A stretch of 6,447 nt of DNA from Bacteroidales bacterium UBA2716 (GTDB lineage: Bacteria; Bacteroidota; Bacteroidia; Bacteroidales; UBA932): contig DEKS01000097.1 in the NCBI GenBank assembly GCA_002354005.1, forward strand, positions 1 through 6,447. Direction: 5' to 3'. A program made the position numbers and the translations under genes. Shown piece by piece: positions 1 to 5,229 of this stretch (position 1 is the stretch's first letter; the number at the start of each line of letters is the position of its first letter). Under the pieces are notes generated by a model that saw only the letters and a list, made by a program, of their open reading frames with translations, was not told where the DNA came from and searched no databases.

Positions 1-188
1 GTGATGTCCGAGCCCGCGACCAGCTGCCCCACCACATCCCAGAACTGCTCCGTTTTCTCGGTCTTTTCCTGCTCCTGCTGCGCCTTCTGCTCCTCCGGGC
101 CCGGTCCCTTCTCGCAAGAGGACAGGGCGGCGGCAGCCACAAGAATGGCTGCAGCAGCGGGCAATAGGTTCAATAGAAATCTGTTCAT
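1..188 (-). CDS. Tandem-array lipoprotein paralog A, N-terminal fragment (runs off the window)
   Basis: Only the first 62 codons are inside the window and the gene continues past base 1. It begins with MNRFLLNLL and a hydrophobic Ala-rich stretch ending in the lipobox LSSC, with the lipidated Cys at residue 25. A Q/E/K-rich tether follows (EEQKAQQEQEKTEKTEQ), then FWDVVGQLVAGSDIT. From the Cys onward this is nearly the same as genes B and C, so A is a fourth member of the paralog array rather than an unrelated lipoprotein. The ATG at 188 is chosen because it gives a charged n-region and a complete signal peptide, and it lies 13 bp after the stop of B behind an A-rich leader. Known: such signal peptides send proteins through Sec and signal peptidase II to the envelope. 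Inferred: membrane-anchored, possibly surface-exposed. Function unknown. Confidence 0.88.
   Translation of the reverse strand, partial: MNRFLLNLLPAAAAILVAAAALSSCEKGPGPEEQKAQQEQEKTEKTEQFWDVVGQLVAGSDI
114..188 (-). other. Lipoprotein signal peptide and lipobox of paralog A
   Basis: Codons 1-25 encode Met-Asn-Arg, a long Leu/Ala/Val core and LSSC. The Cys codon is at 116-114. The AAILVAAAAL core is the same as in paralog B. The residues after Cys are EKGPGPEE, which is not a clear match to the acidic surface-export signals described for Bacteroidota lipoproteins. Confidence 0.85.
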
Positions 189-201
189 CCTGTTTTTTTG
201 T
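189..201 (-). promoter_or_regulatory. B-A intergenic leader, A-rich translation start region
   Basis: The 13 bp between the TAG of B and the ATG of A read ACAAAAAAACAGG on the coding strand. A-rich upstream DNA with no strong Shine-Dalgarno motif is typical of Bacteroidota starts, and the small gap argues for co-transcription. No promoter is seen here. The A7 run is intergenic, so slippage would change only leader spacing. Confidence 0.55.
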
Positions 202-2682
202 CTAACGTCGTCCCCAGACTCTCATCCAATCCGGATACTGATACTTTTCCCCATCCTCGGTAATGACGTCCCGAGGGAATGTTTGTAGGGAATAAAATGC
301 TTGCACGACTCCCATTTCTTCCTTTATTCGCGCCGCCTCATCGGCGGGATTGGGCAGAACATAGCCCAAGGGGAATTCTTTCACCGGGGTGAGTTTGTGC
401 CCATTCACCGTGATGGTGGCATACTCGTCCCCACGGTCATAGACGGCATCTGCGCGGAACATCAGGACAGGCTCGTTCCACATGTCGGCGGGATACTTGT
501 ACTCATCCCACAGGTCATATTTGTAGATATAGGATTCAGGGAACTGCGCTAAAGACTCCGGCTGGGTACGGTAGGGTCTTTTATCCGTCGTCCTTCCATG
601 AGTGGCCTGATCGGGATGAAATCCCATGGTAGCGTATAAGTCGGGACCGTATTTCTTCACTTTTTCCCCATCCGCCACATCCTGAAGGAACATGGTCTCG
701 TTACTAAAATCGTTGTATAATGTGGCCGTCACATTGGGATTGCTGGGATAATGCTTCCAGAGGTAGCGCGGCAGGTCTGCGTTACTGATTTCGGTCGGGA
801 ACAGGTACCTGCCCACAGGCTGACCGGTAGTGTTGAATGACGGGTCACTATAGGCAAACCCCGCCATGTGCGTGAAGTTTTTATCACCCCCTGAGAGGGG
901 TTGCACCACCTGGAACAAACGCAGAATATTGACGCGGGCATTCTCTGAGATAAAACGTATCACAGCGGTTGAAGGATGGAGATCCTCCCACTCATTGTTC
1001 CATTCATCTATATTTGCAAAGCCGTTATGAAAGATAGAATGGAGGGCGAGGACGGCTCGTACGGCCTGTTCATAAGTGGGCAGGCCGGCAAGATAATGGG
1101 AACCCTCCATGCGCGACAGTCCACTGAAGGAGACCAGTTCCGAGTAAGGTGAGGGCTCACACAGCCCTTCCACGTTATTGGAACCTGCCATGCTTACCAC
1201 AAACCACAGAGCGTCCTTTTCATCTTTGTAGATATTCCCGGTCTTATAGTAGGCAACACCGTTAAACTTGGACAGATCTTGCTTGTTACGATCGTCCACA
1301 ATTTTAGTCGACGTAATCTCCGGCGCATGTTCTTCCAGATTTTCCACCGGCAGGACATCCCGGTAATAGCGGTAAACAGCTTCCGTCCCGGGAATGGCCT
1401 TGTGCACATCGGAATACTTTCCGGTATTGGAAAGCTCGGCGCCGGTGGCATAACGAACGATGTAGCGGAGATTACCGTCTCCAAAGAAACCTGTGTTCTT
1501 CACATACTTTTTATCGCGCACGTCAAACTCCAAATCCTTGTCCGGCTCCTTCTTATATACCATTTGCGCTTCAGGCTCCGAGTAAGGATTCTTTGTATGC
1601 ATATTGCTGTTCTCTTCTGTGCCCTTTTCGAAGTGGGCCTGATACAACGTGGCAGAATTGGACGTCCATGTATTCCAGGAATACCCTTTGTAAAGGAAAT
1701 AAAGGCCGTTCGCATCAATGTCACGGGAAATGTCGTCCAGGGTGCGCTCAAACAACAGCTGGGCGATGCCCTTCCCACGCCAGGCGTACGCCACATTGCT
1801 CCAGAATTTGGCATTATGGTACGTGGCGTTGTTCGAGCTGAAATCGTGGAAGATGGGAAGGCCGTAGGGGCCAAAATAGCCCACTTTGCTATGATTGAAA
1901 ACGTTCGTCTGCCACTGATCCGGGTAACAGATGGCATACAGCATCTCCGCCAGGTTCTGCATATGTTCCTTGCTAACATTGAGCTTGGTGGGGAGATAGT
2001 ATTCTTTTTTGTTACTGCTCTTGTAGTACCACCAATTCTCCTTCGGCAAATCACCAATGCTCATCCAGTGCGTCTCCCCCTTCCCCTCCGGGTTAAAGGC
2101 CGGACGCACGCACACCCAGTATTCTGTTTTATTGTCTGAGTTTGTACGACTGATGACATCGCCAAAGCGATAGTAGGCACTGCCCTTGAAGGAAGCGTTG
2201 GTGTCTCCCTGCTGCGCACTGCGGTAGATGATTTTAGAAAGGTGCGGAACGGAAGGGATATCTACCTTTACCTCTGCCCAGGACGTACTGCCGTCCGTCT
2301 TGGTGTAGGTAAGGGTTCCCACCTCTGCCTGGGACCAGGTATAAGCGGACGTATTCTCGTCTATGGACTCCACACCAACCAGGTTGGCAAAACTCCGGGC
2401 AGCAGCTGCGGCGGAGTTGGTAGCCACTATGCGCGTCTGCGGGTCCAATGCATCCGCCACGCCAATCACAGGCTCAAAAGTTTTTCCCTTGTAGTCCGGG
2501 GTAATGTCCGAGCCCGCTACCAGCTGCCCAACCACGTCCCAGAACTGGTCCGCTTTTTCGGTCTTTTCCTGCTCCTGCTGCGCCTGCTGCTCTTCCGGGC
2601 TCAGTCCTTTTTCGCAAGAGAACAAGGCTGCGGCAGCCACAAGAATAGCTGCGACAGTGAACATTTTGTGCATATGTGTCAT
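202..2682 (-). CDS. Tandem-array lipoprotein paralog B (826 aa), unknown function
   Basis: Complete gene ending in TAG. The frame stays open to an ATG at 2745, but that start would overlap gene C and put 21 extra residues ahead of the signal peptide. The ATG at 2682, just after A-rich DNA, gives MTHMHKMFTVAAILVAAAALFSC with the lipid Cys at residue 23. An ATG at 2673 is equally possible; the one at 2664 would lose the basic n-region. Layout: signal peptide 1-22, Q/E-rich tether about 29-46, conserved region FWDVVGQL to about 160, module 1 from about 164 (SFKGSAYYRFGDV, then WVCVRPAF), and module 2 from about 472 (KFNGVAYYKTGNI, then WFVVSMAG). Module 2 contains FLQDVAD..KVKKYGPD (about 665-681) and DMWNEPVLMFRADAVYDRGD (about 733-752). 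The protein ends in YPDWMRVW. No catalytic motif is recognised. It follows gene C after 23 bp. Likely an envelope lipoprotein. Confidence 0.93.
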   Translation of the reverse strand: MTHMHKMFTVAAILVAAAALFSCEKGLSPEEQQAQQEQEKTEKADQFWDVVGQLVAGSDITPDYKGKTFEPVIGVADALDPQTRIVATNSAAAAARSFANLVGVESIDENTSAYTWSQAEVGTLTYTKTDGSTSWAEVKVDIPSVPHLSKIIYRSAQQGDTNASFKGSAYYRFGDVISRTNSDNKTEYWVCVRPAFNPEGKGETHWMSIGDLPKENWWYYKSSNKKEYYLPTKLNVSKEHMQNLAEMLYAICYPDQWQTNVFNHSKVGYFGPYGLPIFHDFSSNNATYHNAKFWSNVAYAWRGKGIAQLLFERTLDDISRDIDANGLYFLYKGYSWNTWTSNSATLYQAHFEKGTEENSNMHTKNPYSEPEAQMVYKKEPDKDLEFDVRDKKYVKNTGFFGDGNLRYIVRYATGAELSNTGKYSDVHKAIPGTEAVYRYYRDVLPVENLEEHAPEITSTKIVDDRNKQDLSKFNGVAYYKTGNIYKDEKDALWFVVSMAGSNNVEGLCEPSPYSELVSFSGLSRMEGSHYLAGLPTYEQAVRAVLALHSIFHNGFANIDEWNNEWEDLHPSTAVIRFISENARVNILRLFQVVQPLSGGDKNFTHMAGFAYSDPSFNTTGQPVGRYLFPTEISNADLPRYLWKHYPSNPNVTATLYNDFSNETMFLQDVADGEKVKKYGPDLYATMGFHPDQATHGRTTDKRPYRTQPESLAQFPESYIYKYDLWDEYKYPADMWNEPVLMFRADAVYDRGDEYATITVNGHKLTPVKEFPLGYVLPNPADEAARIKEEMGVVQAFYSLQTFPRDVITEDGEKYQYPDWMRVWGRR
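1912..1962 (-). repeat. 51-nt exact direct repeat, copy in gene B
   Basis: This stretch is identical to 4452-4502 in gene C, including all third-codon positions. It encodes the MQNLAEMLYAICYPDQW region of module 1. It is the longest perfect match I found by eye between the two genes and a possible substrate for homologous recombination. Confidence 0.88.
2614..2682 (-). other. Lipoprotein signal peptide and lipobox of paralog B
   Basis: The signal sequence ends in ALFSC, with the Cys codon at 2616-2614. The basic n-region (THMHK) exists only if translation begins at 2682 or 2673, which supports those starts over the internal ATG at 2664. Phe at position -2 is unusual for the textbook lipobox, but C has the same residue there. 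Confidence 0.85.
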
Positions 2683-2705
2683 CTTTGTCACTTTTATTGT
2701 ATTCA
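2683..2705 (-). promoter_or_regulatory. C-B intergenic leader, A-rich translation start region
   Basis: These 23 bp contain ACAATAAAAGTGACAAAG directly before the ATG at 2682. This fits an A-rich Bacteroidota-type start and helps select 2682 over the longer open frame from 2745, which would lie inside the end of gene C. I see no Bacteroides-type TAnnTTTG -7 box or hairpin terminator in the gap. Confidence 0.5.
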
Positions 2706-5207
2706 CTATCGATGATAATACTGATTCCTCCAGACAGTCTGCCAATCCGGTACCGCATACTGCCTGCCGTCCAGATAAACATTTTGGCCGTGCAGGACCT
2801 CAAAAAGGAGTGCTTTATAACTATATAACGTCGTCAGGTAGCCTTCTTCGGCCTCTTCCCTTGCTTCTTCATTGCTGCCGACGTTTTGATGAAGCAACGG
2901 GAATTCGGCCACCAGCGTGAGATTGTGTTGATGATGCACCGTCACGGTGGAATACTCGTCACCGCGGTCATAGACAGCATCCGCTTGGAACATCAGCAAA
3001 GGCTCATTCCACATATCGGTACGATATTGATAGGCATTCCACGAAGTATAGTTATAGAAATACAACTCGAGCATCTCTGCAGTCGGGTCGGCAGCTTTAC
3101 GGAATATTCTTTCACCGCCCAGCTGTGAACTATATTTGGGATCAAACAAGGTGAGCTTACCGGCCGCGAAATAATCAGGGCCGTATTTCTGCACCTTCTG
3201 CTCATCGGCCACATCCTGAAGGTAAATGGGGTCCTGGCTATAAGATTGGTACGTCAGCGCGTTAGCACTGGGCTCGGCGGGATAGTGCTGCCAGAAGTAG
3301 CACGGCAACTTTTCGTTACCAAGGGCAACCGGAAACACGTAGCGTCCCACCGCCTGGCCAGATGGATTGGGCAGTTCGTCCATATAGGCGAAACCGGTCA
3401 TCTGTGTGGAGGAGCGTTCGTCTCCGGTATGGGCTTCCACACTTTGGAAAAGGCGCGTAATATCTATTCTGGCCTGTTCCTGCAGAAAACGGACTACGAC
3501 TGAAGCAGGCTTAAGTTCATTTTCCGCCTGCCCGGCATTGTATACTTCCGGGACCGCATTCATATAAAGATTATGGAGAAAGGCTATCGCTCGCACCGCC
3601 TCATCATACTCGGGCAAATGCCAAAGGTAGCACATCTGGCGATCCACGCGCTCGATTCCCTCAAAAGAGACCAGTTCCGAGAAAGGCGCATTCTCTCTTG
3701 GAATGTCGGTGATTCCTCCGTTTCCGGCCATATTCACCACAAACCAGAGATGGCCCTTTTCATCTTTGTAAACATTTCCCAGCCTGTAGTGAGCGGGTCC
3801 GTTAAAACTATTTAAGTCATGCGATTTGGGATTGTTCACAATCTTGGAAGTGGTCACCTCGGGCTCATGGTTGGCCAGATCTGTCACGGGCAACACATCC
3901 CGGTAATAGCGATAAACATCCTCCGTTCCGGGGATGGCCTCGTGCACATCGGAATACTTTCCGGTCTTGGAGAGTTCGGCTCCGGTGGCATACCGGAGGA
4001 TGAAGCGGGGGTGAGCGTTTCCAAAAAACTGCGACTCAATATAATACGCCGGCTGCTTGGTGACATCCAATACCACATCCTTGTTGGGATCATCGTAAAC
4101 CACCTGCGCCTTCACATCCGAGTATGGCTCCTTTGTCTGCATGTTGCTGTTCTCTTCTGAGCCCTTTTCAAACCGGGCCTGATACAACGTAGGAGAATTG
4201 GACGTCCATGTATTCCAGGAATACCCCTTGTACAGGAAATGAAGGCCATCCGTGTTAATTTCCTCGGCAATGCCCTCCAGGCGGACACCAAACAGCTTCT
4301 CAGCTATGCCCATCGCACGCCAGCCACTTGCCACATTGGCCCAGAATTTGGCACTATGATAATTGATATTGTTCCTGCTAAAATCGTGGAAGATGGGAAG
4401 GCCGGAAGGGCCAAAAAAGCCCACTTTGCTATAATTGAAAATGTTCGCATCCCACTGATCCGGGTAACAGATGGCATACAGCATCTCCGCCAGGTTCTGC
4501 ATGTGTTCCTTGCTGGACTTGAGCTTGGTGGGGAGATAGTACTCCTTTTTGTGACTGCTCGTGTACTTCCACACGTTCTCCTTCGGCAAATGGCCAATAC
4601 TCATCCAGTGCGTTTCCCCCTTCCCCTCCGGGCTGAAGGCCGGACGCACGCACACCCAGTATTCTGTTTCATTGTCTGAGTTTAAACGACTGATGACATC
4701 GCCAAAGCGATAGTAGGCACTGCCTTTAAAGGAGGCGTTGGTGTCCCCTTGCTCCGCACTGCGGTAGATGAGTTTGGAAAGGTGCGGGACGGAAGGGATA
4801 TCTACCTTTACCTCTGCCCACGCAGTGCCACTCATTTTGGTATAAGTGAGCGTACCTACTTCCGGGTTCGTCCAGGTATAACTGGGCGTATTCTCGTCAA
4901 TGGAGTCCACGCCAACCAGGTTGGCAAAACTCCGGGCAGCGGCTGCAGCGGAGTTGGTGGGCACAATGCGCGCCTGCGGGTCCGACGCATCCGCAACACC
5001 TATCACCGGCTCAAAAGTTTTTCCCTTGTAGTCCGGGGTAATGTCCGAACCCGCGACCAGCTGCCCAACCACGTCCCAGAACTGGTCCGTTTTTTCGGTC
5101 TTTTCCTGCTCCTGCTGCGCCTGCTGCTCTTCGGGGGTAAGTCCCCTTTGGCAGGAGAACAATATCACTGACACGCAAGCCAGCATCAATAAAAGCTTCT
5201 GTTTCAT
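2706..5207 (-). CDS. Tandem-array lipoprotein paralog C (833 aa), unknown function
   Basis: Complete gene, ATG at 5207 to TAG at 2706. The signal peptide MKQKLLLMLACVSVILFSC is a classic lipoprotein type with the lipid Cys at residue 19. Unlike A and B it lacks the AAILVAAAAL core. A Q/E-rich tether spans about 24-41. Module 1 begins near 159 (SFKGSAYYRFGDV), with WVCVRPAF at 184-191 and YKGYSWNTWTSNS at 326-338. Module 2 begins near 467 (SFNGPAHYRLGNV), with WFVVNMAG at 488-495, YLQDVADEQKVQKYGPD at 662-678 and DMWNEPLLMFQADAVYDRGD at 731-750. The tail YAVPDWQTVW matches the other paralogs. Identity to B is about 85-90% before residue 250 and roughly half after 440, by eye. It starts 22 bp after gene D and probably shares its transcript. 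No enzyme motif or named domain is recognised, so a structural or binding role in the envelope is only inferred. Confidence 0.94.
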   Translation of the reverse strand: MKQKLLLMLACVSVILFSCQRGLTPEEQQAQQEQEKTEKTDQFWDVVGQLVAGSDITPDYKGKTFEPVIGVADASDPQARIVPTNSAAAAARSFANLVGVDSIDENTPSYTWTNPEVGTLTYTKMSGTAWAEVKVDIPSVPHLSKLIYRSAEQGDTNASFKGSAYYRFGDVISRLNSDNETEYWVCVRPAFSPEGKGETHWMSIGHLPKENVWKYTSSHKKEYYLPTKLKSSKEHMQNLAEMLYAICYPDQWDANIFNYSKVGFFGPSGLPIFHDFSRNNINYHSAKFWANVASGWRAMGIAEKLFGVRLEGIAEEINTDGLHFLYKGYSWNTWTSNSPTLYQARFEKGSEENSNMQTKEPYSDVKAQVVYDDPNKDVVLDVTKQPAYYIESQFFGNAHPRFILRYATGAELSKTGKYSDVHEAIPGTEDVYRYYRDVLPVTDLANHEPEVTTSKIVNNPKSHDLNSFNGPAHYRLGNVYKDEKGHLWFVVNMAGNGGITDIPRENAPFSELVSFEGIERVDRQMCYLWHLPEYDEAVRAIAFLHNLYMNAVPEVYNAGQAENELKPASVVVRFLQEQARIDITRLFQSVEAHTGDERSSTQMTGFAYMDELPNPSGQAVGRYVFPVALGNEKLPCYFWQHYPAEPSANALTYQSYSQDPIYLQDVADEQKVQKYGPDYFAAGKLTLFDPKYSSQLGGERIFRKAADPTAEMLELYFYNYTSWNAYQYRTDMWNEPLLMFQADAVYDRGDEYSTVTVHHQHNLTLVAEFPLLHQNVGSNEEAREEAEEGYLTTLYSYKALLFEVLHGQNVYLDGRQYAVPDWQTVWRNQYYHR
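4452..4502 (-). repeat. 51-nt exact direct repeat, copy in gene C
   Basis: Partner of 1912-1962, same orientation, 2540 bp away. A 39-nt exact match (4686-4724 with 2146-2184) has the same 2540-bp offset. A 41-nt match (5008-5048 with 2471-2511) has an offset of 2537 because B carries one extra codon between them. Confidence 0.88.
5151..5207 (-). other. Lipoprotein signal peptide and lipobox of paralog C
   Basis: MKQK forms a basic n-region, LLLMLACVSVI the hydrophobic core and LFSC the lipobox, with the Cys codon at 5153-5151. An earlier Cys at residue 11 lies within the core and is not in lipobox context relative to the mature start shared with A and B. The core sequence differs from A and B although the mature N-terminus does not. 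Confidence 0.87.
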
Positions 5208-5229
5208 GTCTGAGTTTATTCTTTATTAA
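5208..5229 (-). promoter_or_regulatory. D-C intergenic leader, A/T-rich translation start region
   Basis: These 22 bp read TTAATAAAGAATAAACTCAG then AC on the coding strand, before the ATG at 5207. The region is A/T-rich with no clear Shine-Dalgarno motif. No terminator stem-loop or Bacteroides -7 box is evident, so C is probably read from the transcript of D. Confidence 0.5.

Larger units (their letters stand above)
1..5160 (-). repeat. Tandem direct-repeat array of paralogous genes, period about 2.5 kb
   Basis: The lipidated-Cys codons of A, B and C lie at 116, 2616 and 5153, giving spacings of 2500 and 2537 bp. A 28-nt block in the Q/E-rich tether is identical in all three genes (58-85, 2558-2585, 5095-5122). 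B and C share many further long exact blocks in the same order and orientation at an offset of 2537-2540 bp. Gene D continues the array to the right, but only its diverged 3' half is visible. Confidence 0.9.

Noticed and set aside
1..288. + strand frame starting at base 1 with Cys/Ser-rich protein, repeated at 2504-2920 and 5041-5229
   Set aside because: It is the antisense of the repeated lipoprotein tether and signal peptide. The repetition reflects the array, not a small Cys-rich protein family.
1279..2139. Long + strand open frame of 286 codons opposite gene B
   Set aside because: It lies wholly antisense to a well-supported lipoprotein gene, has no recognisable family or signal, and the matching region of paralog C is broken into shorter frames. 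It is best explained as a shadow of the codon usage of B.
2683..2705. Promoter or terminator between array genes
   Set aside because: The three gaps are too short for a full promoter. I see no TAnnTTTG box or GC-rich hairpin followed by T-run in any of them.
2242..2715. + strand open frame that has a similar counterpart at 4749-5171
   Set aside because: The apparent conservation comes only from the conserved sense-strand genes B and C. The frame runs antisense across the signal peptide and the gene junction, with no independent evidence of coding.
2683..2745. Upstream ATG at 2745 as the start of gene B
   Set aside because: It would overlap the 3' end of gene C by about 40 bp and place 21 non-family residues before the signal peptide. 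The ATG at 2682 gives a normal lipoprotein leader.
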